DNA of 64,000 nucleotides from a virus, in the IMG/VR virus record IMGVR_UViG_3300042934_000426, positions 40,951 to 104,950 of that record; one strand, 5' to 3'. This document shows, piece by piece, positions 48,478-58,400 of the stretch; within the stretch, counting starts at the first letter, position 1, and every line of letters begins with the position of its first letter. The notes under the pieces were generated by a model that had not been told where the DNA came from, searched no databases, and saw only the letters and a program-made list of their open reading frames with translations. A program made the translations under genes and the position numbers.

Positions 48478-51400
48478 CTAAAGCATTATAACCAGTTTTA
48501 GGGACTTCGCTACCGCTTTCCCTTGGGTTGTTCCACTTCCGACTTTTAAATCACTTGTCTTCGGTGTTTTCACCTTCGGAAGTGTTTGGTTTTGCGCCCC
48601 TTTCGGCTTGGCACCCGCTTTACGCTTGGCGCTTCGTGAAAACCCTCTTCCTGTCATAGCACGGGCTGAAGCGGTATCACTCAACTTGTCTTGCTTCTCT
48701 AGTTGCTTCGTTGAATTCACCACATTCGAAATATTCTTCATTTTCGTATCCTGTGCGTCAAACATGAAGTCTTCGATGGTTCCAGGCATATGAAGCGATT
48801 CGACACGGGTTGTGTTGGCTCTGCCTACTGCCTTATGGGACTTCCAGCTATCCGAACGTCTGACACGGGCGGTAAACTGTGCCATTTTCTGTGGGTTCCA
48901 GTCTTGGTCGAAGTGTATCATCATGTGAGCGTTTCCGAAGTCAACGCCTTCTTTACCCGCTGGTGATACCGTCGTTGCCCATAGGTGACCTTGGTTGTTC
49001 ACGTAGTCCGCTCCGCTATCAGCCTTCGAACCACGGAAGCCTACCTTCGTATCTTCACGGTCTGTCGCTTCCCCTGTGAACTGTCCATGACCGAACTTGT
49101 CGCCTACCTTCGAAGCCCACTTATGCAATTCAGGATGTCCCGTTTCAGGGTGTGCCAGGTCTTTTAGTACTCCGTCCACAATGTCCGTTCCGAAAGTAGT
49201 GTAAGAAGACTTCACCACTAGCTTCGGCATGATTTCAGGCTTACCAGCCTTACGTCTTTCGTTGTTCTCATGAGCTACTTCATCCAGGTACTTCGATACA
49301 CGTTCCTTCAGGTAATCAGCCTTCGGGTTGTTGTGGTGAAGTGGAGCTAGAAGCTTTGGTGACCCGTCTTCGTTTTTCAGGTAACCGCCTTTGCCATCGC
49401 TTTCATAATAACGCTTGTGACCGTCCCCGTCTACTTCGAAAGGAATCGGCTCGCTCTTATCCTTTTTGTCCCCGCTTGTAGTCTGCTGTACTCCTGTGGC
49501 TTCGCTATCGAAGGCATTGGAACCAGGGACATACATTTTGCTCGCTAGTGGGGCGTTTAGGTACTTCTGAAGCTTCTGCATAGCGGTTAAATAGTTTTGG
49601 CTCTTCTTCCCGCTGGCATTATCGAAGCCCGTTGTAGAAGCTTGCTGAAGTTCCTGAAGCTTCGACTTCGGAAGGTACTTTTCCTGAAGCTGGCTGTACT
49701 CGTCGTACATTTTTTGCATGCTCGGCTTCATATTCGTCGGCTTGAACGTACGAACTTCGTACTCTTCCCCGCTCTTCGCTTTGGCTGTGACTGTGCCTTC
49801 GTCGAAGTCGGTGATACTATGCTTCGTTCCATAGTAGTCGTTGGTCGCATGGTCACGGCTTCGGTCTACTAAGTTACCTACGAAGTCATTTTGTGGGTTC
49901 GGATTGTCAGGCGTTCCACTCGCTCCTGATAAGTGTGGGAAGTGGATTTTCGAACCGTCGTTAAACTTTACATCTTCCCCGCCACGGAATTGAACGAAGT
50001 TGGCTAGAATGTCCCCTAGCTTACCCGCCTTCGCTGGGTTGACCCCGACGATTTTCCCGTTTCGGTCTTTAATCATATACTCATTGGTGAATTCCTGACG
50101 TGAGCCTAGCTCATGTTTCCCGCCTGAAATGGTGTCAATTAAGCTGTGAATCTCACGGGCGTCATTTTCCATTGGCGTTCCTGATAAGCCCCATACGTTT
50201 TTGAACTTGTCGGTCGCTTCGGCTAGAGACTTCCCGCGCTTCCCGCCCTGGTTCTTAAAGGCGTGTACTTCGTCAATCGTAATGTTATCGTACAATCCCG
50301 AAGCTGTTAACGCGTCTTTGTTTCTCATAAAGGTGTCATAGCTCATGATATGGAAGTCATGGTCAGAATCGTGGTGAGCGTCTAGGTTGTTTAGCAAGTC
50401 CTTCGTATGAACGACTTCGTGCTCTTTACCCGCTTGACCCCACAGTTTCTTACCGTCTTCACCCTTCGTATGACCGCTGAAAGACGAAGACCCCCCGATA
50501 AACGCACCCTTCATTGAAGTGTGGTCGGTGATTTCCTTACCCCAATCGGACATAATCCCCTTCGGAGCCACAATGAGCGTTTTCTTCGGCTTTTGTCCCT
50601 TAGATAATTGCTTCGCCTTATAATGGGCGTGAGCGACAACCCCTAGAATGGTCTTACCTGTTCCCATTCCGTGACCCGCAATACCACGCTTACGCTCGAC
50701 TAGGTGAGCTACCCCTTGTAGCTGTGTGCCGTACAATCCTTGCTTTTCATCCATAAGGAAGCTCTTCGGATTGAATTGAGCCTTGTAGTGGTCATCGAAG
50801 CTTCCGCGCTTCGTATTGACTTGTGACGGCTGGTAGTTTTCCTGGTAATATTTACGTCCTTCGGGACTGTCAATATCACGGAATACTCGGTCTTTACTTC
50901 GGAAGTAGTCGGCTAGGTGCTCCTGTGCGTCATGTGCCATCGAGATACCGCTACCTTCACGGGAAAGTATGTCCCGAAGTTCTTCGAACTTATTGGTGGA
51001 CACTTTCGCTATACCGTCCTTACTTACTGCAACCCCTTCGCTCGCTACTACGTCCCGAAGGTGTTCAGGAACGTGCAAGTCTAGGTCTTTGGTGTAACTC
51101 GACTTGAATTGCTTCAATAACCCTTTGCCCGCCTTCGAGCGTCCTAAGACCTTCTCTAAGCGTTTCATTTGGCTATCGTTTAATTCCAGGTCTTTCTTCA
51201 GGTTGCCTTCTTTATCGAAGGCGGTGGTGTTGATTTTGGCTTTCTTTAGCGCTTCGGCAAATAAGGTTTTCGCCTTTTCTGCTCTAGCTGTATCACGTTT
51301 GCCTTCCGAAGCTGGTTTGAATAGGTCATTCGTGTTCATACGGTGTGTACCCGTTTGACCCACTTTCAATACGGCATTACCGCTATTGGATAAGGTACGC

Positions 51401-54400
51401 CCTTTTTCCTTCGCTGGTTTCAGCTCATTCTTATTGAATAGCCCGACAAGCTGACCGTCGCTGTTGATAACCTGGAAAGCTCCGTTTTCCGTTTCCTGAG
51501 TAATCTTACCCTTTTTCCATGTGTTTCCGTCTTGGTACATGACCGCATTGCCTTGTTTCATTTTGACGTCATTCACATTGGTATGTTTTCGGTCGACTAA
51601 TTTCCCATTTTTGAATAAAGCTTTGATAGGTTCGCCTGTCGAAGGGTCTACTGCTCCCTTCGGAATATCGCGACTATCAATGTATCGATATCCCTTATAG
51701 GTTCCTGAAGCCACTACAGGAGCGCCTTTCCCATCGTATAGTAGCTCAATATGGTGCCCCAATGCGTCCCCAATGTGGACGTCACTTCCCGCATGAGCCG
51801 TTACCCAGGCACGATTACCGACGGCATTTTTCATGACTTCGTGAAGGTCTTCAGCCGTATTCACGTCTTTATGTTGCTTCAGAAGTCTAGCCATGATAGG
51901 GTCAGTGATTTTCCCGCTTCCATCCACTTCGATAACGTTTTGGGTGCCGTCTTCGTTTTCTTGGGCAAAGGTCTTACGTCCCGTCTTCGCGTCGTGGTCA
52001 ACTAGCTTGAAGTTCTTGTGCGTCATTTCGTCTTGCATACCTAGTCTTGTTTGGCTTCGGAAGCTCTTGGCTTCGTCTTCGGATAGCTCCTTGAACATCG
52101 GGCTTGTGCCGTCTTTGTTAGCGTCCGCTAGTAACTTTTCCGAAGAGTTGATATTCGTCCCCAGGTACTTGTTTAGCTTTGACCAGCTATGCGCGATATC
52201 GTCAGTTGCAAAGTGCTCTCCTGTTTCAGGGTCGAAGGCTTCGGAAATGTATGATGTATAGTTATTTTTCTTGTCGTCCATACGGTGAGCGACTTGAACA
52301 ACCATACTTTTCCCTGTCGTTGGGTTACCAATTTGGTAGTGCCCTTCAGGTATCATACGCTTCGTCATTTCTTCTCCCGCACGGGTCATTTCCTTTTGTC
52401 CGATTAGGCTAGCCAGCTCGTCCGTTGATAGGTCTTTCTTTGCCATTTCCTGTATGGTTGAACTCATACCATCTTGGCTTCGAAGTGCCATAGAGTTAGC
52501 GGTTTTCGAGATAGCTTCGAAGTCGGCTTTGTGCTCCTTAAAGAAGTTTTCAGCGTCCTTTTTGGCTGGCTTCGTAATGCCGTTTTCTTCTAGGTATTGC
52601 TTGTATGCTTCCACTTTGTCCTGAAGGAAATTGGCGACGTCTTCCGTTAGGATTTTATGCCCTACGAAGCGTTTTCGCTCTTCGTCACCCATTGAATCGT
52701 AGGCTTCTTTTTCTTCGTCGGATAAAGTGTGATACATGCCGATACCTTTATGGCTATGTTCCTTCGCTTTTTGCTTAATTCCGCTTACGTGGTCTTTCAG
52801 GTTCTCTAAGTCCTCTTCGAAGGCTTGAATTCCCATATCTAAGCGGTCTTTGTCTTCGTCCCCGTGGTTGAATTCCAGCTCGCCTGTTTCGTGGTTGATT
52901 TTCGCCCCGAATTTGTTCATGTGCATATCCTTCGCACGGGCGGTCTTCTTCGAATCGTCTTTAATCTTTGCCCACTCTTCATGAGCTTTGGCTTCCTTGT
53001 TCTTACGGTGCTCGGCTAGTTCTTCCTCTTCATGGTGGAATTCTAGTCCTTCTTCCTGGTCAGTGATACCATGGTTTTTCGCTTGTTCCTCTCGGTGGCT
53101 AGAGTTTTTAGAATCGTACTTGATTTCCCCATCACCTGTGATAAGGATTTTTTTACCGCCCCAGCTAATCCACGCTGACCCAGGATTCTTGACGAGAAGT
53201 TCTTCAGACCAGGTAAGTGCCCCTTGTTTCTGCTTTACCCGTTCCTGTTGCGTCTTCGCCATTCCCTGAATCTTAGCCTTGTTCTTTTTTGCGTATTCGC
53301 TTGCCTTTGCATTGGTGGAGCTATTCGAAGCCCCTTTATGGGCAAACATCGACTTTTGAAGCTCTTCGAATTCACCGAACGCCTTACGAAGCTCTTCGGA
53401 AGCTGGTAATGTGTGCTCGACGATTCGTGCACTTACCTGTCCTTCGTCATTAACGATATAGGCTCCGACGTACTCAGTAGGTGATAGAGATTTCTTAATA
53501 TCGAATAACGTTTCACCTGTTGCTACTCTTGTAAACTTCTGACGAAGGATACTCGCGTCAAGACCCCAGCTATTAAGGGACTTAATCAGGTTCAATTCGT
53601 ACCATGACTTCAAAATCATATTGAAGACGAAGCTCTTTAGCATAGCGAGCTGTTGAATGGCTGGATGATTGTTCGCATGAGCCTGAGCGATTTTCCCCAT
53701 AGCGCTTCGAACCCACTTGTCTACCCATTTTTCTCCATAGCTTGTTCCATGCACAGCATTATAGCGGTCAGCGATTTCCTGATTCGTTAAGTTCGCTTGG
53801 TTACGCTTTTCGGAAGGCTGGGAGAACTTATACGTCATCAGTTTAATTTCATCGTCACTTAATCCCATATCAGCCATAGCTTTCGGAAGTGTGCCTTCTA
53901 GTTCCTTCTGACGCTCTTTACGCTCATACACTTCTTCAGGGGAACGCCCTTCGTCCTGGATATTGCTTGTAATCGTTACGCTACCTTCTTCCGAAGCACG
54001 GTTCTTGTCGGCTGATACCGTCTTCTGCTGGCTTGCATAGGCACGAAGCTGACGAACACGTTCGGCTGGGTCGGTTTCTTGTTTGTTAGTCGCCACCCAC
54101 TCGCTTTTCTTATCATCCCAATAAGGAGCCTTGACGATTGGCGCTTCCTTGAATTCCTTCGAATTCTTCATAAGATGTGCGCCTAGTTCTTCGTCCGAAG
54201 GCGTACGTCCTAGCTCATGAGATAGCTGAGTGTGGGCGTTGTTCATATCCACATTTGCCATACGAACGGCATGCGGTAATGGGATATCGTTTAAGAAGTC
54301 ATACACGTCGTTTTTCAGCTTATCTTTGATACGTTGAGCTACATGTGCCCCCATATCGGCTGAAGGGTGCTGAGTGCCCGCCATGACGTTGTGGAGGGTT

Positions 54401-55386
54401 TCGAACATCGTCGCACGCGCTGACTGAAGCATATCACCATAGAAGCCTGTTTCCTGGTTGATGACGTTCTCGCTTCGGGTCGCTTTGTTCCCGATTCGGT
54501 TGATTTGCGAAGCTAGGTTCATACCTAGGGCACGACCACGCTTTAATACTAGGTGACGAGCAAACTTGTCATTCGCGTCTGTAATTTCTCCCGCTAACTT
54601 CTTAATGTCTTCGGCATTACGCTTTTCAGGTGGTAAGCTCATAAGCTTTTGTACCTTTGATGATTCCCACATTTCCGTAATGGAAGCATTATCCTTCGTA
54701 GCCGTTGCTTCGTTGAAATCCTGGACTTCTTGGTTCGCTTTATGGTTATCTTCGGTTTTGGTTAGGCGTTTAACAGGGTCAAGCTCTACGCGCTTAATCG
54801 CTGGTGCTTCTAAGTCACGCTTCTTTTTCGCTTGTCGAATCGCTTTGTTTTCAGCCGTCGCCTTCTTTTTCATATCCTTGACCTTTGCGGTTTGCGCTTT
54901 CTTCCGCTCTTTGGTTGTCTTGTTGACTTCCTTCATCACCTGTTTAACGGTAGGCTTTTTTGCTTCCGAAGCTGTTTTCGCCTTCTTTGCTGGTGCTTTC
55001 GTTGTCGGGTCAGCGATTACCTTTGCTTTACCTGTACCGTTTGCCTTCGTAGCGGTTTTGGTGGCTTTAGTTTTTTCTACCTTTGCCTTCGTTGCCTTCT
55101 TTTTCTTTTTGTCCGCTTTTTGGGCGTCCATGACCTTCTTATGGTCATTCGCATGAAGAACACTGTCCTTCGCTACTTTTGTGAGTTTTCCTTCGTCCGT
55201 CCGTACTTTGTAATGTCCGTCCCCGACTTCCTGGACTACCCCCGTTTTCCCTGTCTTCGTGACTACTCGGCTACCGCCTTTGACGGTGCTGAATTTACCG
55301 AACTTGTCCCGTGGGTGCATTTCTTCCCGCCAGCTTTTTTCAAGCTGAGAAGACAAGTCGATAAAAAGGAATGGTCTTGTTGCCAT
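48478..55386 (-). CDS. Giant polyvalent protein: sigma-70-like block and SNF2 helicase
   Basis: 2302 aa behind GAAGGGGGTAGACCAA. Residues 35-75 form an SH3-like segment; 85-200 is a K/A/T-rich linker. Residues about 262-575 align with sigma-70 regions 2-4: ITDANDKFARHLVLKRGRAL and FYGDMLQSARATMFETLHNV (region 2), IPLPHAVRMANVDMNN plus LSHELGRTPSDEELGAHL (region 3), SPEEVYERKERQKELEGTLP and LTNQEIADRYNAVHG...VDKWVRSAMGKIAQ (region 4). Residues about 600-1300 are helical with a second SH3-like part. Residues about 1545-2210 are a complete SNF2 motor: Walker A GHGMGTGKT (about 1568), IDEVHAFKNQ (about 1703), GLSGTPMEND, QFTARVRRSD (about 2172). Lying in the head-gene cluster, it is probably packaged and injected. 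Confidence 0.85.
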   Translation of the reverse strand: MATRPFLFIDLSSQLEKSWREEMHPRDKFGKFSTVKGGSRVVTKTGKTGVVQEVGDGHYKVRTDEGKLTKVAKDSVLHANDHKKVMDAQKADKKKKKATKAKVEKTKATKTATKANGTGKAKVIADPTTKAPAKKAKTASEAKKPTVKQVMKEVNKTTKERKKAQTAKVKDMKKKATAENKAIRQAKKKRDLEAPAIKRVELDPVKRLTKTEDNHKANQEVQDFNEATATKDNASITEMWESSKVQKLMSLPPEKRNAEDIKKLAGEITDANDKFARHLVLKRGRALGMNLASQINRIGNKATRSENVINQETGFYGDMLQSARATMFETLHNVMAGTQHPSADMGAHVAQRIKDKLKNDVYDFLNDIPLPHAVRMANVDMNNAHTQLSHELGRTPSDEELGAHLMKNSKEFKEAPIVKAPYWDDKKSEWVATNKQETDPAERVRQLRAYASQQKTVSADKNRASEEGSVTITSNIQDEGRSPEEVYERKERQKELEGTLPKAMADMGLSDDEIKLMTYKFSQPSEKRNQANLTNQEIADRYNAVHGTSYGEKWVDKWVRSAMGKIAQAHANNHPAIQQLAMLKSFVFNMILKSWYELNLIKSLNSWGLDASILRQKFTRVATGETLFDIKKSLSPTEYVGAYIVNDEGQVSARIVEHTLPASEELRKAFGEFEELQKSMFAHKGASNSSTNAKASEYAKKNKAKIQGMAKTQQERVKQKQGALTWSEELLVKNPGSAWISWGGKKILITGDGEIKYDSKNSSHREEQAKNHGITDQEEGLEFHHEEEELAEHRKNKEAKAHEEWAKIKDDSKKTARAKDMHMNKFGAKINHETGELEFNHGDEDKDRLDMGIQAFEEDLENLKDHVSGIKQKAKEHSHKGIGMYHTLSDEEKEAYDSMGDEERKRFVGHKILTEDVANFLQDKVEAYKQYLEENGITKPAKKDAENFFKEHKADFEAISKTANSMALRSQDGMSSTIQEMAKKDLSTDELASLIGQKEMTRAGEEMTKRMIPEGHYQIGNPTTGKSMVVQVAHRMDDKKNNYTSYISEAFDPETGEHFATDDIAHSWSKLNKYLGTNINSSEKLLADANKDGTSPMFKELSEDEAKSFRSQTRLGMQDEMTHKNFKLVDHDAKTGRKTFAQENEDGTQNVIEVDGSGKITDPIMARLLKQHKDVNTAEDLHEVMKNAVGNRAWVTAHAGSDVHIGDALGHHIELLYDGKGAPVVASGTYKGYRYIDSRDIPKGAVDPSTGEPIKALFKNGKLVDRKHTNVNDVKMKQGNAVMYQDGNTWKKGKITQETENGAFQVINSDGQLVGLFNKNELKPAKEKGRTLSNSGNAVLKVGQTGTHRMNTNDLFKPASEGKRDTARAEKAKTLFAEALKKAKINTTAFDKEGNLKKDLELNDSQMKRLEKVLGRSKAGKGLLKQFKSSYTKDLDLHVPEHLRDVVASEGVAVSKDGIAKVSTNKFEELRDILSREGSGISMAHDAQEHLADYFRSKDRVFRDIDSPEGRKYYQENYQPSQVNTKRGSFDDHYKAQFNPKSFLMDEKQGLYGTQLQGVAHLVERKRGIAGHGMGTGKTILGVVAHAHYKAKQLSKGQKPKKTLIVAPKGIMSDWGKEITDHTSMKGAFIGGSSSFSGHTKGEDGKKLWGQAGKEHEVVHTKDLLNNLDAHHDSDHDFHIMSYDTFMRNKDALTASGLYDNITIDEVHAFKNQGGKRGKSLAEATDKFKNVWGLSGTPMENDAREIHSLIDTISGGKHELGSRQEFTNEYMIKDRNGKIVGVNPAKAGKLGDILANFVQFRGGEDVKFNDGSKIHFPHLSGASGTPDNPNPQNDFVGNLVDRSRDHATNDYYGTKHSITDFDEGTVTAKAKSGEEYEVRTFKPTNMKPSMQKMYDEYSQLQEKYLPKSKLQELQQASTTGFDNASGKKSQNYLTAMQKLQKYLNAPLASKMYVPGSNAFDSEATGVQQTTSGDKKDKSEPIPFEVDGDGHKRYYESDGKGGYLKNEDGSPKLLAPLHHNNPKADYLKERVSKYLDEVAHENNERRKAGKPEIMPKLVVKSSYTTFGTDIVDGVLKDLAHPETGHPELHKWASKVGDKFGHGQFTGEATDREDTKVGFRGSKADSGADYVNNQGHLWATTVSPAGKEGVDFGNAHMMIHFDQDWNPQKMAQFTARVRRSDSWKSHKAVGRANTTRVESLHMPGTIEDFMFDAQDTKMKNISNVVNSTKQLEKQDKLSDTASARAMTGRGFSRSAKRKAGAKPKGAQNQTLPKVKTPKTSDLKVGSGTTQGKAVAKSLKLVIML

Positions 55387-55406
55387 TTGGTCTACCCCCT
55401 TCGTTA

Positions 55407-55428
55407 AATAGAAAAGGCTTCTTCCGAA
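55407..55428 (-). terminator. Possible weak terminator
   Basis: Minus strand GGCTTC-GGAA-GAAGCC hairpin followed by TTTTCTATTT, between the stop of the 1109-aa gene and the start of the 2302-aa gene. Short stem; may only attenuate. Confidence 0.5.
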
Positions 55429-55467
55429 GCCCCTTCGTTGTCCTTCTTATTTTAGCAAACATTGGCA

Positions 55468-58400
55468 CTACTTGGCTATCGGAATTACGAGCATACCTTC
55501 AGAAGAAGTTTTTCCCTTCACGACGATTTCACCGTCCACGGCTCTTATGTGGTCAGGCTTCGGAAGAGCGATAACATACGCCTGGCTTTCATTGTACAGG
55601 TCATAGTTACTCCTAGCGTAACCTTGTGCCTGGCTGTATAGGGTCGAGAAGCACGTATAAGAATTGTTCTTGTCTGCGTCGTTTCCTTTACCCTTCGATT
55701 CAACGAAGCCGTTCTTTCGGATAAAGTCTAGCTCCTTTTGACCAATGCCACGGTAGATATAGTTTTCGTCGTCAGCGAATACCTCTTTGCCCAGGGCTTC
55801 CCTTCCGATTCGTCGAAGTTCGTCTTCGCTGAGTAACCTTCCGTGCTTCTTTTCATGGTGCTGGTGATGGTGCGTATGGGCTGGGTAGTGAAATCCCTTC
55901 CATACCTCCTGATACGCTTCGATTGCCCGCTGGCGTTCGATTTCATTCGGTGTATTCATGACCACACACGGAACATGGGTAAAGTCACACAGGTGACTAG
56001 CTTCGTAGCGGTGTTGACCGTCGTGTATATCATAATTGAAGCCTATCACAATCGGTTCTAGATTTTCACCCGCTACCATACGTTCGACGTTCTCCTGTAC
56101 CTTATCCCAATTCGTTGCCTTTTCCGTTTGGTAAACCGTTTTTAATCGGTTGAGTGGGATATAAATGACTTCCGAAGGATTCGGTACGTTATAAGCGCTT
56201 CGGCTACCCCTGAATTGGGCGTTTAGGTTGGTACTGTGTATACTACCTAATAACTCTTCTAGGCTCACCCGACGCATGTTTCCAGGTACGTCGAAGCTCT
56301 TCAGCAATTCCATTTCCAGGGCTTTCTTCAGGGCTTTGTTCTTCGAAATGTAGCTCACTAGGGCTTCCATGTGCTTGTGCATGTGGGCGCGTTCTTTTCC
56401 TAGTGGGAAAGGTGCTCCTAGGGCTTTGACCGCCCCTTCTTCTGTTCCATGCACCAGGTAGTTGTTATAGCGTTTGTCCTTCTTCAATTTATCCTGTACG
56501 TAGCTTTCGAAGACCCTGGCGAAGACTTCGGCTGGTTGTGACCAATAGTGTGCCCCGTTCTGTTGCTTGCCTGGCTGGGTCATTTCCATACGGCTCATGT
56601 ACTCACTTTTGCCTGTTTGGATTTCAATATGACCTCTGTACGGCTCACCGCTGTACTTCCCGCCATTTTGCTTTAGTTGAAGCTCTTTTGCCAGGTAGTG
56701 CGGTAGCTCGTTTAGTTCCCGTTTCCGCTTTTGTTCATACTTCTTAATCTCTTTTTCCCTAGCTGTGTCATTGCTATAGTAGGAGCTCGTCTTCACCCGA
56801 CTAATAGCGGTGTCATACTGGTTGTTAATCTTACTCGACCAATGCTGGTACACTTCTTCAGGCTTCATGCCACTACCGACTTGTCTACGCATTTCAGGGT
56901 AGTAGCGTCCGATACTCTTCGCTTCGGAATCGAGTAGGAGTTGGACTGTCCCGCCTGGCTCTCCTGGTGTCGGCTTCTCAATCGCTTCCATGACGTTGTT
57001 AAAAAGCTCTTTTAGCTTCGGGTCATGGTTGCCCATGCTTCCTTCCGAAGCGTGACCCAGGGATTCTTGTCCCCCATTGCTGTACTGATACATAATGTTA
57101 TCTAAGGCATGACCCCATTCGTGAGCTAGTGAACCCGCTCCCCCGTACTTCGTCATATTAATAACCTTACGGTCAGGTTCATAGTGAGCTAGTGAACCAC
57201 CCTTCCCTCTCGCTCCGAAGGCAATGGCTAGTCGTCCGTTAAGAGAAATATCCTTCGGGTCGATTCCCAGCACGTCGGATAGGTCGTTAAAGGCTTCGGC
57301 ACAGCGCTGAAGGTGGTACTTCCCGCTAGAATCATTGACCCAATTTCCGAACTCGACGCCACGCACCCCGAAGTCTTTCATCAGGTCTTCAGGCTTCATG
57401 ACCTTCGTTGGTTTCCCGCCTGTACGAAGGTGCTCGGCTTCGGCTTTGCGCTCCCATACCTTATTTTCTTCGCCTTTTTTCTTCGGTGCCTTTTTAGCTT
57501 GCGGGGTCAGGTACTTGTCCCATCCTTCTTTTGTGTTCTTGTTCACGGTCTGAATCGTTCGGTCACGGCTGTCCCAATCGGTAAAGAAGTTATTGAATTT
57601 CTCCCCCAGGGCTTCGAAGTTGAACGCTTGCTTATCCTTCATACCCTGAATAAAGCGGTCTTCGTATTCCTTTTTGAGCTTTTTGGCTTGCTCGATTTCT
57701 TCGGGCTTCAGTGGGAAACGCTCATACTGTGAAATACCGTTTGCGCGCTTCGTTTGATATTCAATCGTTCGTGCCCAGCTTGAAAGGTTCTTTGTGCTGG
57801 TATTGCGTCCGTATTCGGACAGTTCCCGAATGGCGTTACGCATATTTTCCCAGGTCTTAATCCCCGCTATTTGTCGATGAAACTTCGTCATAGCCACTAA
57901 GTAGGCTTTACGGGTTTCAGGTGTGGACGGGTCAGGCTTCGGAGCCATTCTATCGAAGAGCAATTTCTTCATGATAGCTGTTGGAAGCTCCGTCCCGTTG
58001 GCATGCTCGTCTTCGAAGCTGAATCCTGGTAGTAGGTTCGCCTTCGTGACCATCTTTTCCGCAATCGCCCCGCTCATTTTTTCTAACTCGTCTAGGCTCG
58101 TTGCGGTTGGCTTCGCCTTGAATCCAGCGATAAATTCGTCCTTACGTGCTCCCCCTACCTTGTCGCCTACGTCATACGCTAGTTCTCGATTCTTTTGGGC
58201 TTCGTGACGTGTATCTTTGGCGTTCTTTTTACCAGCGGTTTTGGGTTTGGTAGCTCCACCTTCGGAAGTGGCTTTGGGTTTTCCTGAAACAGGCTTTCCA
58301 GCTCCGCTTGACTTAGTTTCGGTGGTTGCTCCTTTGCTAGTACTTTTTGGTTTAGTTGTTTTAGTAGCACGTTTACCCGCTCCTTCTGTTTTCGTAGGTT

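Noticed and set aside
54566-55156. A 196-codon open frame on the plus strand rich in F, A, V and S
   Set aside because: It is the antisense of the Lys/Ala/Thr-rich linker of the 2302-aa protein; AAG/GCT-type codons give Phe/Ala/Ser on the other strand. No ribosome site and no plus-strand promoter.
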